Positions 1-11,766 of a stretch of 64,000 nucleotides of DNA are shown in pieces. The notes beneath the pieces were generated by a model. It was not told the DNA's origin. It searched no databases and saw only the letters and a list, made by a program, of their open reading frames with translations. Origin of the DNA: Quercus robur (taxonomy: Eukaryota; Streptophyta; Magnoliopsida; Fagales; Fagaceae); contig NC_065535.1 in the NCBI RefSeq assembly GCF_932294415.1, positions 6,809,501 through 6,873,500 on the forward strand. Direction: 5' to 3'. How positions within the stretch are numbered: the stretch's first letter is position 1; every line of letters starts with the position of its first letter. The position numbers and the translations under genes are program-made.

Positions 1-2
1 GT

Positions 3-254
3 GGGAATGAGAGAGAGAACGGCGCCGGTGAGGGGGTGGTCCGATCGCCGGTTGCAGGAAGCCGGGATGATGTTGGAGATGCCGGGAAAATGGAAGGGCT
101 GACTACTAGCTTCGAAACCGGGGGGACTGAAGTTGCAGTAGCTTCATTCCAGTTGCACCACGGTGAAGAGGCAGTGGCAATCTCCGATGTCGGTGAGCAC
201 GGAGAAGAACAAATGGAGCTTGAAGAGGATGGCGGAGCTAATGCTATCCTGTGA
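3..254 (+). CDS. LINE ORF1 protein, C-terminal end (partial)
   Basis: This frame is open from the window edge and ends in TGA 31 bases before the likely ORF2 start at 286. The translated tail is glycine- and glutamate-rich (ends with EDGGANAIL). That placement, directly before an endonuclease/RT ORF, is what plant L1-type LINEs show for the ORF1 RNA-binding protein. No zinc knuckle or other domain is visible in the part present, so the call rests on position. It could also be a chance open frame. Confidence 0.4.
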   Translation, partial: GNERENGAGEGVVRSPVAGSRDDVGDAGKMEGLTTSFETGGTEVAVASFQLHHGEEAVAISDVGEHGEEQMELEEDGGANAIL

Positions 255-285
255 GATGTGCCTTCTCCTTATCCTTCTTTTTGTA

Positions 286-3200
286 ATGAATATTGTAGTG
301 TGGAATAGCAGGGGCGTCCTGAAGCCCAATTTTCAGGAGCATGTTAGGGAGTTGGTTAGGAGTCACAACCCGGCCATTTTAGTAATAATGGAGACTAGAT
401 TGGGTGGAGATAGAGCTAAGGGAATCACGGATAGGCTTCCGTTTGACGGCGCCATTCACACAGAAACAATCGGGTATACTGGAGGATTATGGCTTCTTTG
501 GAACTCAGACCTCGTGGAGGTGGTGCAGCTGGCTGATACGGAGCAGGAAATTCATGTGGAAGTGAAGGTAATTGCTTCTAACCTTTCTTGGATTTTGTCT
601 GCTGTGTATGCTAGTCCTAGGAGTGCAGAAAGGTTTATTTTGTGGGAAAATTTAATTAAGGTTGCTGGGTTACATAATAAGCCGTGGGTGATAGCCGATG
701 ATTTTAATGAACCCCTGTTGGGTGAGGATAAATTTGGAGGAAGATCGGTTAATATTACGAGATCCCTGCATTTCAAAGATTGTCTGGACAAATGCAATAT
801 GGTAGACTTGGGATTTTCCGGTCCCAGGTATACGTGGTCTAATAGGAGAGACATGAGTAGCCTAATTCAAGAGAGAATTGATCGGTTTTTCACAAACCCG
901 AGTTGGTGTCTTATGTACCCAGAGGCTAGAGTAACCCATTTAACCCGTTGCCATTCCGACCATTGTCCGGTCCTCATGGAGACAGCCCCTAGGAGAGTGA
1001 CGCACCTTAGTAGACCTTTTAAGTTTCAGAGTTTTTGGTTATCTGACCCCTCCTTCCCAGGGGTTGTGATGAGGGCTTGGAATCAGTCTAGTAACCTCCC
1101 GGATTCTATAGAGAAGTTTACTAGTGAAGCGACTCAGTGGAACAAACAGCAGTTTGGAAACATTTTTGTGAAGAAGAGGAGGTTAATGGCTAGGCTGAAT
1201 GGAATTCAGAGGGCCATATCTTTTAATCCAACCTCCCCTCTCATCGATTTGGAGAACCAGCTGCACAAGGATCTCGAGATTGTCCTGGACCAAGAAGCGG
1301 AGCTGTGGGCCTTAAAATCTAGAGTTAACTGGATGGTGTTGGGAGACCGAAACACCTCCTTTTTCCATGTGTCCACTCTTGCTAGAAGAAAGAGGAATAT
1401 GATCAATGCAGTAAAGAATGAGGTGGGGGACTGGATCACAGAGGAAACGGAGGTTATAAACCATTTCAGAGAGGGGTTTATGAAGCTATACACTACCTCC
1501 CAAGTGGTGACTATTTGGAACACTGTTAAGTGGACCAGCTGGCAGGTTAGGCTCATAGAGGAGGAGAAAAACAGCCTAAATTTGCCGGTGTCTGATGAAG
1601 AGATTACCACTGCTCTATGGTCTTTAAAGGCGTACAAAGCCCCTGGCCCCGATGGGTTACACGCTGGCTTCTTCCAAAGATTCTGGCTTACGGTGGGGAA
1701 TTCTGTTAAGGAAGAGGTTAAACAAGTTTTCATGCAAAGGAGAATTCCAGATTACCTAAATAGCACAAGTATCGTTCTCATTCCAAAAATCCAAAGTCCG
1801 GAATCGATTGGTAATTACCGGCCTATAAGTCTTTGTAATTCGGTTTACAAAGTCATCACCAAAATTATAGTTGGTAGGCTGCGGCCCTATCTTGATAAGC
1901 TTATAGCTCCTTGTCAAGCGGCTTTTGTTCCTGGTAGAAGAGGAGTAGACAATGCTATAATTGTCCAAGAGATTATCCACTCTATGGAGAAGACCAAAGG
2001 GAGAGGAGGCTACATGGCTTTGAAGATTGATTTGGAAAAAGCTTATGATAAGCTTGAATGGAACTTCATTAGAGATACCTTGATTAGATTCAATTTGCCG
2101 AAGAACTTAGTTGAGCTAATCATGAGTTGTGTTTCTACTGTTTCGACTTCTATTCTTTTCAATGGAGGGACCTTAGAATCGTTCAAACCCACTAGAGGTA
2201 TTAGACAAGGAGACCCGCTATCTCCCTATATTTTCATTATGTGCATGGATTATTTGGGGCAATTAATTCAAGAAAAGTGTGCTGCAAACTCTTGGGATCC
2301 GGTTAACGCCTCTAGAAGTGGGCCGGCTTTTTCGCATCTGTTCTTTGCAGACGACCTGGTTCTGTTTGCAAGAGCTAATCCTGAAAATTGTGCTTCGATT
2401 AGAGGAGTTCTGGATGATTTTTGCAGCCAGTCAGGGCAAACCATCAGTGAGGCCAAATCTAGGGTCTTTTTCTCTCCTAATTTGGATAGAAATCAAAGGG
2501 ATGCCTTAGGGGACATTCTCGGGTTTCAGTCTACCCCCAATTTGGGCAGATATCTTGGGTTTCCTTTGAAGCATCGTGGGGCTTCCAGTCAAGATTTTAA
2601 CTTTGTGCTTGATAAGGTAAAGAAGAAGCTGGCTGGTTGGAAAGCTAATCTCCTATCTATGGCTGGCCGAGCTGTATTAATTCAAGCCTCTACTTCGGCT
2701 ATTCCAGCGTATGTGATGCAAAATAACCTTCTGCCTGGGAAGATTTTGGATGGCATTGATCGGGTGAATAGGAATTTTCTTTGGAATTCCTCTAGTACTA
2801 AGCAGAGTATGCATTGGGTAGGATGGAGAAAGGTCACTACCCCTAAGGAGGTAGGAGGCTTGGGCTTGCAATCCGCAAAGGGAAGAAACACGGCGCTCCT
2901 TGCTAAGCTCAATTGGAGGTTCCATACGGAGGGGGATTCTCAATGGGCTAAGGTTCTTCGGTTTAAATACTGCACTCACCAGAGGTTAAATTCCAGAAAT
3001 GAAGCCAAACTTCCTGGTTCTCGTACTTGGAAGAGCATGAAGAAAGGAGAAGAAATTTTCAGAAAAGGCATCAAATGGACTCCTGGGTATGAAAGTAACC
3101 TTAGTTTTTGGAATGACAGTTGGTCTAACATGGGCATTCTTAGAAACATCATCCAAGGCCCTCTCACTATTGAATCCTCTAAGCTTAAAGTTAAAGATGT

Positions 3201-4416
3201 TGCTGATATGGGAGGGTGGAAATGGGATCAGCTCCATATAGTGCTCCCTGAGGAAGTTAAAAGAGATATTCAAGCGACCCCTATTCCGTTTGTGAGGAGG
3301 AATGAAGATAGATTGGCTTGGAAGCTCTCTCCGAGAGGATCCTTCGAGCTAAATAGTGCTTACTTACTTGCCATTGACCCATTGCCTGACCCAGGTTTCC
3401 AAGGTAAGTGGATATGGAAACTAGACACCTTACCTAGGATTCAAATGTTTTTATGGAAGTGTATGCATAAGAGTATAGGAGTTAAGGAGTGTTTGCAAGC
3501 TAGGGGGATGCTTATAGACACGGCTTGTCCCCACTGCCTCAGCAATTCTGAATCCATTTTGCATGCCTTGCGGGACTGCCATGTGGTTAAAAAAATATGG
3601 CATCAATTAGGCGTGCTTCACTTGGACAACATCTTTTTCTCTTCCAATCTTCAGGAGTGGTTAGTGAGTAATTGCTCCTCAAAGAGTATCCGTGTGGCAG
3701 GTCAAGCGCCATGGAACCAGGTCTTCATGTTTGCTGTTTGGCTGATTTGGCAAGGTAGAAATAACTTAGTTTTTGAAAACAAAAGGTTGAATCCGAGAAT
3801 TGATGGTGATATTGTCTATAGGGCAGTAGAGTACAGCCACTGTGCTGGTAAGCCAGTGATGTCTAAGCACAAGATCTTAAAGCATATAAAGTGGGAAAAA
3901 CCTGTTAATGGTTGGAGGAAACTTAATGTAGATGGAGCTTCTTTGGTAAACACAGGCATGGCTGGAGGTGGTGGCTTGTTAAGAGATGAGGGAGGTAATT
4001 GGCTTGGGGGTTTTGCTAGAAGAATAGGCAATACTAACAGTTTTACCGCTGAACTATGGGCCCTCCGTGATGGTCTTATTTTGTGTAATCAGCTGAAGGT
4101 GCAGGCGGTTAACATAGAGCTGGATGCAAAAGCTGTAGTTGATGCCATTAACCTCCAAGGGAAGTCGAACTCTGCGCTGTCTTCTATTTTAGAGGATTGT
4201 AGACACTTGATTGCTATGATTCCTCAAACAACAGTAAGACATGTTTTCAGGGAAGCCAATCGGAGTGCTGATAGATTAGCAAAAATAGGCATTACTTTAG
4301 ATGTTGATTTTATATTGTACTCTAGTCCTCCTGTGGACTTATTTTCTTGCCTGGAAGCTGATTGCCAAGGCGTGTACAGCAGCAGGCTCTGTTTTGTTCC
4401 TGAGTTCTCTTTTTAG
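286..4416 (+). CDS. LINE (L1-type) ORF2: endonuclease, reverse transcriptase, RNase H
   Basis: Uninterrupted 1376-residue polyprotein of a non-LTR retrotransposon, which nicks target DNA and reverse transcribes its RNA at the nick. The frame is open from 163, but I chose ATG 286 because the endonuclease starts there (MNIVVWNSRG). Order: AP-endonuclease-like domain about 1-230 with METRL, DDFNE and HSDHCPVL near 222; reverse transcriptase about 465-735 with YRPISL near 510, LEKAYDKLEW, RGIRQGDPLSP and the catalytic FADD at 686-689; zf-RVT zinc-binding region about 1035-1115 with CPHC; RNase H about 1210-1330 with NVDGA, AELWAL, ELDAK and RSADRLAK. All catalytic motifs are present and no stop or frameshift is seen, so the copy is young or recently active. 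The only unusual spot is DDFNE, where GDFNE is usual. Confidence 0.93.
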   Translation: MNIVVWNSRGVLKPNFQEHVRELVRSHNPAILVIMETRLGGDRAKGITDRLPFDGAIHTETIGYTGGLWLLWNSDLVEVVQLADTEQEIHVEVKVIASNLSWILSAVYASPRSAERFILWENLIKVAGLHNKPWVIADDFNEPLLGEDKFGGRSVNITRSLHFKDCLDKCNMVDLGFSGPRYTWSNRRDMSSLIQERIDRFFTNPSWCLMYPEARVTHLTRCHSDHCPVLMETAPRRVTHLSRPFKFQSFWLSDPSFPGVVMRAWNQSSNLPDSIEKFTSEATQWNKQQFGNIFVKKRRLMARLNGIQRAISFNPTSPLIDLENQLHKDLEIVLDQEAELWALKSRVNWMVLGDRNTSFFHVSTLARRKRNMINAVKNEVGDWITEETEVINHFREGFMKLYTTSQVVTIWNTVKWTSWQVRLIEEEKNSLNLPVSDEEITTALWSLKAYKAPGPDGLHAGFFQRFWLTVGNSVKEEVKQVFMQRRIPDYLNSTSIVLIPKIQSPESIGNYRPISLCNSVYKVITKIIVGRLRPYLDKLIAPCQAAFVPGRRGVDNAIIVQEIIHSMEKTKGRGGYMALKIDLEKAYDKLEWNFIRDTLIRFNLPKNLVELIMSCVSTVSTSILFNGGTLESFKPTRGIRQGDPLSPYIFIMCMDYLGQLIQEKCAANSWDPVNASRSGPAFSHLFFADDLVLFARANPENCASIRGVLDDFCSQSGQTISEAKSRVFFSPNLDRNQRDALGDILGFQSTPNLGRYLGFPLKHRGASSQDFNFVLDKVKKKLAGWKANLLSMAGRAVLIQASTSAIPAYVMQNNLLPGKILDGIDRVNRNFLWNSSSTKQSMHWVGWRKVTTPKEVGGLGLQSAKGRNTALLAKLNWRFHTEGDSQWAKVLRFKYCTHQRLNSRNEAKLPGSRTWKSMKKGEEIFRKGIKWTPGYESNLSFWNDSWSNMGILRNIIQGPLTIESSKLKVKDVADMGGWKWDQLHIVLPEEVKRDIQATPIPFVRRNEDRLAWKLSPRGSFELNSAYLLAIDPLPDPGFQGKWIWKLDTLPRIQMFLWKCMHKSIGVKECLQARGMLIDTACPHCLSNSESILHALRDCHVVKKIWHQLGVLHLDNIFFSSNLQEWLVSNCSSKSIRVAGQAPWNQVFMFAVWLIWQGRNNLVFENKRLNPRIDGDIVYRAVEYSHCAGKPVMSKHKILKHIKWEKPVNGWRKLNVDGASLVNTGMAGGGGLLRDEGGNWLGGFARRIGNTNSFTAELWALRDGLILCNQLKVQAVNIELDAKAVVDAINLQGKSNSALSSILEDCRHLIAMIPQTTVRHVFREANRSADRLAKIGITLDVDFILYSSPPVDLFSCLEADCQGVYSSRLCFVPEFSF

Positions 4417-4498
4417 TTGTTGAATGAAGTATCCTTTTTACCAAAAAAAAGAAAAAAAAAGAAAGAGAAGGCCCCTGCCGTTTATTCTCAAAAAAAGA
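4417..4498 (+). other. LINE 3' UTR and A-rich tail
   Basis: After the ORF2 stop comes a short 3' UTR, then an A-rich stretch of A runs broken by G from about 4442. This is the usual end of a LINE. The 5' end of the element lies outside the window, so the target-site duplication cannot be checked here. Confidence 0.6.
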
Positions 4499-4872
4499 AA
4501 GAAAGAGAAGGCACAATATTACGACTTTTTTGGTCTCTAGATAAATCAGATCATTTCTATTAGGGGCCAAAGCCCAAATACATGAAGGTCTTCTTTTAGT
4601 GTCTCCGTTAACAAGCCCATATTAGTCCAAGCTTAAACTAGAAGCACATTGCCAATTGCCAATTGTAGTTAAAAGTCCAAGAGTTGCATCTGCAATTGAG
4701 CAAGTAAGCAAGAAAGAGAAGGCCCAATAAATCAGATCATTTCTGTTACTGATTACTAGGGGGCAAAGGCCCAATACACGAAGTTCTTCTTTTCTTCTGA
4801 ATCCATGAAGTGTCTCCATTAACAAGCCCATATTAGTCCAAGCTTACACTAGAAGCGCATTTTACCAATTGT
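4499..4872. repeat. Direct duplication of about 165-185 bp
   Basis: Two diverged copies, about 4499-4672 and 4710-4872, share the series AGAAAGAGAAGGC, AAATCAGATCATTTCT, CCATATTAGTCCAAGCTTA and GAAGCRCATT in the same order. They are separated by about 40 bases and lie directly behind the LINE tail. They encode nothing recognisable. Confidence 0.7.
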
Positions 4873-4874
4873 GT

Positions 4875-5300
4875 ACTTTGTTCATATATGGGCTTAAACT
4901 CAAAACTTGAATTATTTTGGTCTCCTTTGAGAAAGCTATGGTCTTTTTTTTGTTGGAAATGTGAAAAAGTGAAATGATAGAAAAGAGGGAGATAACATTG
5001 CACAGGTACAACTTATAAGGACTAGATTTTTCTGCTTCCCCTTTTCTCTTGAGTTTTCTCTTCAAATTGAGGAGATAACATTTTGACAAGTCCAAAGAGA
5101 AAACGCCAGAGTCTCACTAGTTTTCTCTCTTAAAATCCACCCAACCAAACATCCCCAAAAATAATTCTCCCCTCTTTTCCATCCCATAAAATCTACCCAA
5201 CCAAACAAACTTATAGAGTTAAATCACTTTTGTCTCTGACTATTACCAATATTCACAATAATAAGCTATAAACAGATTCATCACTTGTATTACGTGCTTA
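4875..5300. other. Intergenic, no feature seen
   Basis: AT-rich sequence with short pyrimidine-rich runs. No coding frame with similarity, RNA gene or clear repeat was recognised. Confidence 0.5.
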
Positions 5301-5309
5301 CACATGAGA

Positions 5310-5690
5310 TGTGGGCAAAAGATCCTATTGATCGTTACTCAGCTACTAGCTTACGTTTTGTGTTAGGTGATTCATTAATCTCATGGCGCATAATAAGAAG
5401 TAGACTATGGCTGTACGGTCCAATATAGAAGCATAATTGCTCTTTTATCACTCATGTCTACTCCGATAATCTAAATGCAATACATGTTGCACACAATGAC
5501 ATTTTTCACGAGCGAATTAAACATAAAGAGATTGACTAATTATTATATTTTAGAGTATGTTACATTCACAATTCAAACCTTCTCATGATCAACTAGACGA
5601 TATCTTCACCAAATCGTATCCAATAATTCGATTGTGTGATCTTATGTCCAAACTCAAGTTGACTTCCTACAACTCATTTTTTACGTTTGA
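5310..5690 (+). pseudogene. Ty1/Copia polyprotein remnant (RNase H C-terminus)
   Basis: Short pieces in shifting frames match the end of Copia polyproteins: DPIDRYSATS then GDSLISWR near 5320-5385, DNLNAIHVAHNDIFHERIKH then KEID near 5465-5537, and DQLDDIFTKSYP followed by LMSKLKL near 5590-5660. An in-frame stop follows KEID and frameshifts are present, so it is dead. A purine-rich stretch and TGTTAATACATC at about 5702 could mark the polypurine tract and start of a degraded 3' LTR, but no second LTR was found. Confidence 0.72.
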
Positions 5691-5699
5691 GGGATCAAA

Positions 5700-6270
5700 C
5701 TGTTAATACATCACTTTGGGAAATGATGTTGCTGGTGTTATAGTAGTGGCAAATGACTTTATTTCTGAGCCAAGTTTTGTGCACTATATTTGTCGCTTTA
5801 CAATGGCGATTTTAAGATTGCTATGAGGAAAAGCATTGGCCTAGTATATGCTTTATGTCCACAAAAAGCAAAAATAGTACATACTTTATGTAACATCAAT
5901 GAAAAATGGTGCCAATTCAAATTTTGTCCTCACATAAGTTCTAATTGAATTTAAATTCCATAACATAGGAGTTGCTCAACGGTTTAAGGCAAACTTCTCT
6001 TTTTTATTGATCTAAAATTTCCAGTTTTATGATTGGAAAAATAGAACAGGGAGAAATATGGGTAACTAATTTTAAATTAAAGAATATTATATTGATTATA
6101 AAAAGAATGAAAATCTTCAATTGTTTTTATTTTTTATTTTATTTTTTTATTTATTTTTATTACCTAAAGTTATATTTTGGAGTTGGATAAGATGAGTACA
6201 AGAATGAGGGAAAACAAAAACAAAAACATTCTTGGTCTACAACCTAATGAGTGCTATAACATCCTCAATT
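5700..6270. other. Intergenic, possible degraded Copia LTR
   Basis: AT-rich DNA following the Copia fragment. The first part may be 3' LTR sequence by position only. A T-rich run lies near 6120-6165. No gene seen. Confidence 0.3.
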
Positions 6271-6271
6271 A

Positions 6272-6721
6272 GGTCCTGTTTGGTATGTGATTCCAAACAA
6301 CAGTTTCCAGTGTTTAAACACTGAAAATTGTGGTTCTAAAAAAAAAAAATGTGTTTGGTAAGGGTTTTTTTTAAGAGTGTTTGAGTTACGTTGCTCATTT
6401 TAAGGTGTATAAACACTGGTTGCTCAATGACACTTTTGTAAATATTTTGAAAAACATAGGATCCACTTAATTAGACAACAAATAAAACTTCATTTTTCAA
6501 TTTCAACCAAGGAGCCCACTTGTCAGCTTTAAAAAAAAAAACACACACACACACACATCAAACACACAATTTTCCACACAATGAAACATGTTATTTGAAA
6601 TATGGTACCAAATACATTTTTTGCTTTATGAATACTCTATACACATGTTTTCACAACACTTTTTAAATCACAATTTTTATATCATTTTAAACAACAATAC
6701 TAAAAATCTCCTACCAAACGC
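6272..6721. mobile_element. hAT-like non-autonomous element (MITE)
   Basis: The left end has CCTGTTTGGTATG followed by the palindrome CAGTGTTTAAACACTG, and the right end carries the complement CTACCAAACGCAATG. TGTTTGG-type termini are common in plant hAT MITEs. A CA microsatellite lies inside, near 6540. No coding capacity. The exact ends and the target-site duplication are not resolved. Confidence 0.5.
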
Positions 6722-6817
6722 AATGTTTTATATAAATACAAAGGCTTCAGGTCTTAAGATTGCTATTCTAATGTTTTATATAAATACAAAGGCTCCAGGT
6801 CTTAAGATTGCTATTCT
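6722..6817. repeat. 48-bp tandem duplication
   Basis: Two adjacent copies, 6722-6769 and 6770-6817, begin AATGTTTTATATAAATACAA and end GATTGCTATTCT. They differ at one visible base (CTTCAGG versus CTCCAGG). Confidence 0.9.
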
Positions 6818-7076
6818 CTGTACACTTGGAGCTACAAGCTTAGAAACTAGAAACCATGCAATGTATGATGGTTACATGATCGATTGTCATGCTGATAAAA
6901 TGCTGACAAGGCTAAACTTCTAAAGAGGGCAATCCTACATGTATGAAGCCAAAGCTGCAACAACCCTTTTAATATATATGCATATTCATACATTTTTATA
7001 AGGCTGATACTTGCTAGAAAGGACAATTGATAATAAGCCAAAACCAAAAGCTCCATTTTCATGGAAAATAATAAGT

Positions 7077-7866
7077 GGCGGCTCCAAGAAATATTTTTAG
7101 GGGGTCAATAAGAAGATGCATTTTGGGTAAAAAATGAATTTTGCAGTCTATGTGATTTCTTTATTACAAAGTGCTATATTTACAAAATTTTCATAACATT
7201 TTTCTAACAATTTTAGGTGATAATTTGTTATTAGTTTTAATTTAAACTCACTACTGAAATTATTTTTTTTCCATCAGTAACAACCAATAACATCTGTTAC
7301 TTAAGATTTGTTGTGAAAGTATTATGAACACAGCGTTTTTCATATAAGATAAACTATAAGTTTAATGTATATTTTTTATTAATACGATTTTTTTATAATA
7401 GTTTATTAATATAATAAAGATACTAATTATTGTTGCTAAGATTAAATCTTGAAAATCACTTATTGTTTTTAAATACTATAAACATATGAATTATTGTTGT
7501 TAAGTAAACTCCAAGCAAGATCTAAATACAATAAACTTTTATGTATTAGTTTATTTCAAATTTTTAAGATCTAAATTATTTATTAAAAAAATTAAAAAGA
7601 ATAAATTTATACTTTTATTGTTAGGCTTACTATTTCTCCCATAGTTTAGGAAAAATTGGTTTGATATTGAGTTTTTTTTTTTTTTTAGACCAAAATATTG
7701 TCAAGATAATCATAATCAAGTTCATTTCAACTAGGCTTTAAAAAAATTTAGGTCTAGGGGGTTCAAAATTTTATTTTAAGAGGGTTAAAAAATAAATTAA
7801 AAAATTATATATAAATTTTTTCTTTTTTTGGCCAGCTCAACCCCCTGACCTGTTCCTAGAGCCGCC
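7077..7866. mobile_element. Non-autonomous DNA element with GGCGGCTC termini
   Basis: The left end GGCGGCTCCAAGAAAT...AGGGGGTC is matched in inverted form on the right by CAACCCCCTGACC...CTAGAGCCGCC. The interior is AT-rich with no ORF and holds a nested small foldback near 7158-7345 (TTTACAAAATTTTCATAAC against GATTTGTTGTGAAAGTATTATG). Superfamily not assigned. Similar termini appear near 9930 and 53985. Confidence 0.6.
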
Positions 7867-10440
7867 CATGAAGATAATGAGAGCCTTGATGTCTCCCTTT
7901 TAACAAACTGTCATATATTACTCATATAATTTTCGTCTGCTTCAAAGTTCAAACTAAGCTGACGATTGACGAACTTTCTAAATAATCTCATAACATTTGA
8001 GTTCTTGAATTATGACCAATAGAATTTATTAACATACTTATGTCTTAGTTTTATAATCTAGCTTCCATGCATTAGCGTGGTAGCTTACATATTTTAAGAT
8101 GCTCCGTAATTTTTGACTTTATGTTGTTGTACTTTTATATCTCTCAAAATTTTCATTTGAAGCTAATTGTAAGCTAAATAATGCAACAAAAATTCATATT
8201 AGAATAGTGCAAGTTGAGGAACCAAAAACAAAATCAAATTCATTTGAGCTATAGTATATTGTACATGTGGTTATGACTTATGAGAGCCCATATATTATAT
8301 ATATTGAGATTGTAATTTGCAACCAAACATAAGCTAACAAAGTTTGATGTTTAAATGAATACCTAGTAATTAAAAAGTTTGATTGAAATAAACTATGATA
8401 CCACATGAACCATGTTTCCAATTATTTTACTTTGTTTCAATAATATATATTTTGCCTTGGAGCTGTGGTACCACTGCAAATGTCAAGGGTAGGTATATTA
8501 TAGCATGAAGAAGTAGGCCATATGAGTATATGTATATGATACCCTGATCAATTAATGTTGGTCGCTATACCATCAAAATCGTCATTGCGATTCTCATAAC
8601 GAAAATGATACCCTGATGAATTATAAGTTAACTAACACATGATCACTTTCTCTGGCTAAAAAGAATATACTTTATTTTCAATATTGAAAGACCCTTAAAA
8701 ATTAATATATGATTATAGTTATAATTTAGCATGCAAGTTGACCTTGATTTATTAATGTGGGGGACACTATACCCAATATTTCAACATAATTAAATAGAAG
8801 TTCTTAAAAAATAATAATTAAAAAGAAAGTACGTAAAGAGTATAGAATAATTAAGATATATAGTAGAAATTAAGCTAACTACGTGCCATGAACTACCGTC
8901 CAAATAGGAGACATTTCAGTAATTTATAAGCTACGCAAGTGATGCTGCTGCACAAGTATGTTTCAATAATCCTCAAATTATAATTCTTAATCACATGAGC
9001 TATTTACATTAATTTTGGCCACCGAGTAAGGACGCTCTGTCAGAATGACCTGCATGGTCGGACATAACGACCCAAGTTTCTTTAGAGAACGTGAATATAT
9101 GTTGCAGACATCACGGCGGGTTCATGACCATGCGACCTTAATTTTGCTCCAATCCATGATGTGACTTAATTATTTATTGAAAGAACTGCTTGAAGAAGTC
9201 GAAGTTTCAGAAGGTTCGCTTGAGCAAGTCCATATAGAAATTTTGCATGATCCTCGCTCAAGCAAGATCACAGATTTTACAATCCTGATTCCACTCAATT
9301 AAGGTTATTATTGATTGTGATGTTGTTAAATTTTTTAACTCTTGGCATGAGCAAAAATCAATTGCTAATTAGAATGTTGGGGGTGAAGATTCTGTTGAGA
9401 GAGAGAAATGGTGGACTATTGTCAATCATATAAAGCGACACTTAATACAACAAAAGTAGAAGTTACAAATACATCATTTTTCATAATAAATTTCACAATT
9501 ATTGAGTTGACAAGTTATGATTGATTATCATATGAGCCCACCACTAACATTACTTTATTATTTATTTACCGATAACAACTTATCATCTTAAACAATTGCA
9601 AAATTTGTTGTAATTTTAGACTTATTAAAACAAGAAATCTAAAGGACGCACATACACATATATGTATATTAATTGGATGGGTTGAGATTAATGAGTTTCA
9701 TGAATGGAAACTTGTTACTTAAATCATTAAAATTATCATAAGATGTCATACCAATAATGTCTATATATGTATCATTGAAGGAGATGTTATTATGTACACC
9801 AGGTGTAGTACACCTTTTTAGTTTTGTACAAGAATTACATGTAATATACAAAAAATTTTAAGAGGAAAATATTATACACTGGTTCATTGAATAATGTCAT
9901 CCTTTGACAGAATGACAGTACAGCACCAAGGACGGAGATAGCCTTTGACTTGGTGGAAATGGCCTCCCTAAATTTTGTTTAAAAAATATTAGAATATATA
10001 TTAGATATTAATTTTAATAATTTTGTTTAATAAAATTAAAATTTGTCCTCTTAATAATATCATTAATTTTTTTTTTAAAATGATGTTATAATTACAAATT
10101 TTTTTACAAACTATTGAGATAGCAAATTTTTATTGGTTTGCATTTATACTCACCACTTACATTATTTTTTTATTTACCAATAACCACTCACTACATTATT
10201 AATTTGTAAAAAATTTTGTAGTTTTAGCATTTTCTTATTTTTAAAGACTATAAAAAATCTATAAATTTAAAATTTAAAACAAAATATACAAGCCTAAAAA
10301 AATTAAGCCAACAACAAAAATTACTAATAGTAAAGCTAAAAAAAATTTAAGTCTAATAAACCAATTTTATCCAAAACAAACAACCCAACCTTTAAAAAAA
10401 TTTCAAACAAAATAATTGTCCTTACCCAACAACACACATC
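7867..10440. other. Intergenic, AT-rich, with small foldback remnants
   Basis: No gene seen. Small inverted-repeat remnants of the type (A)CAAATTTTTT...TTTGTTGTAATTTT occur near 9450-9630 and 10085-10225, related in sequence to the foldback at 45994-46148. A fragment with a GGACGGAGATAGCC start lies at about 9930. A palindromic TACACCAGGTGTA is at about 9796. Confidence 0.4.
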
Positions 10441-10448
10441 AAAGTCAC

Positions 10449-10451
<3 letters not shown>

Positions 10452-10496
<45 letters not shown>
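10452..10496. repeat. Poly(A) run of about 45
   Basis: Uninterrupted A tract on the plus strand. It may be the tail of a decayed retroelement or an assembly-sensitive homopolymer. No LINE or SINE body was recognised directly before it. Confidence 0.9.
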
Positions 10497-10497
<1 letters not shown>

Positions 10498-10715
10498 ACC
10501 TTAATGGTTAAGCCATCGCATACAACCAATAGCAAAGTTGCCCTCCATAGCACTAGCATTAAGGGTTGTAAAAACCCCTCAGTTGTTATTTTAGCCACCA
10601 ATAAACCAAAACTCATCTTCATTCGGGTATAGGTTTCTAAAATTTTTTGCAACCTATTAGCAGTTGGTTTGAGAACCAACTGTTCACATGTTGCAAAATT
10701 TTTTATTATATCTTA

Positions 10716-11453
10716 GAGCATCCATAGTAGATGTGTTAAATGTGTTAAATGCTATAATATTTGGCATTTGACACACCAAACACAAAAAACGGAACTTTAT
10801 CAGATGTGTTAAATGTGTCAAACTTTTGCAACATGCTATAGTACCGTTGCATTTTTGACATGGTACGGAGGAGAATGTCATATGAGTTTATTATTTTTTT
10901 ATTCATCTTTCTCTCTCCTCTCACTTCTTTATTTGATTTTTTTTTCTCTCTCTTCTTAGAATCTGTCTCTCTCTCCCAACCCGTATTCTTCCTCTTCTCA
11001 CAATCGGACGCAAGCAAGAAGGCAGCGCAGAAGAAGGCGACGGCGATGGCCAAGAGAGGAGGAAAGGCAGCCACGACTTCATCGAAATTGGCGGCGTCAG
11101 ATTCGCAGAATGGAGCGGAGAAGTTGGCGAATGGGGTTGAGGAGCTTCTGATTTCTGATCTCTCTCTTTAGGTTGAAATTGGGTTGTGGGTTCACAGTTG
11201 TATGATGATTGTGACTAATTAGCTCGATATGTTGGGTTTGCCATGGTGGTGAATGGCTAAGATTGCCTCTCTCTTGGGTTCATTGATGGTGGTAGATGGG
11301 TTTTAATAGTGGCCAGTGGTTGGTGGATTTGGTGGTTGAAGGTGGTGCTTAGCAGGTGATCTCACCCCGAGGCTACTATCAACCTCACTCTCTTCCCTCT
11401 CCTCTTTGTCTGTCTTTCACTCTGCCTTTCTCTTCTTGTTGTTGTTGTTGTTG

Positions 11454-11484
<31 letters not shown>

Positions 11485-11763
11485 AATTTACGTTGATCTG
11501 ATATTAGTGAGTAATTGTGGTGATTGGTTTGTAGTAGAGGTGTTGTTGTGGTAGTGGATATTGGTGGCTGGTGGTTGTGCCGTTGATGTTGTTGCTGTTG
11601 TTTTATGATAATAGGGAGGAGATAATATATTATTTTAATGTATAGAATTGAATAATAAAACATCTGATAAATGAGATATTGTAAAATGATATGGTAAAAT
11701 AATAAAGTAAGCTTTTGGTGTGTTAAAATGACATTTTTTATGAAACATTTGCTACGGATGCTC
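10716..11763. mobile_element. PIF/Harbinger-like non-autonomous element
   Basis: Inverted ends GAGCATCCATAGTAGATG and the complement of CATTTGCTACGGATGCTC match at about 14 of 18 positions. They are flanked by TTA on both sides (10713-10715 and 11764-11766). A TTA target site plus GAGCATCC-like termini fits PIF/Harbinger (Tourist-like) elements. The interior has pyrimidine-rich runs and GGTGGT-rich sequence, a long T run at about 11454-11482 and no transposase. Confidence 0.68.
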
Positions 11764-11766
11764 TTA

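Noticed and set aside
6588..6923. 111-codon frame with an internal repeat
   Set aside because: The repeat in the protein is just the 48-bp tandem DNA duplication. The frame covers a MITE end and unrelated sequence.
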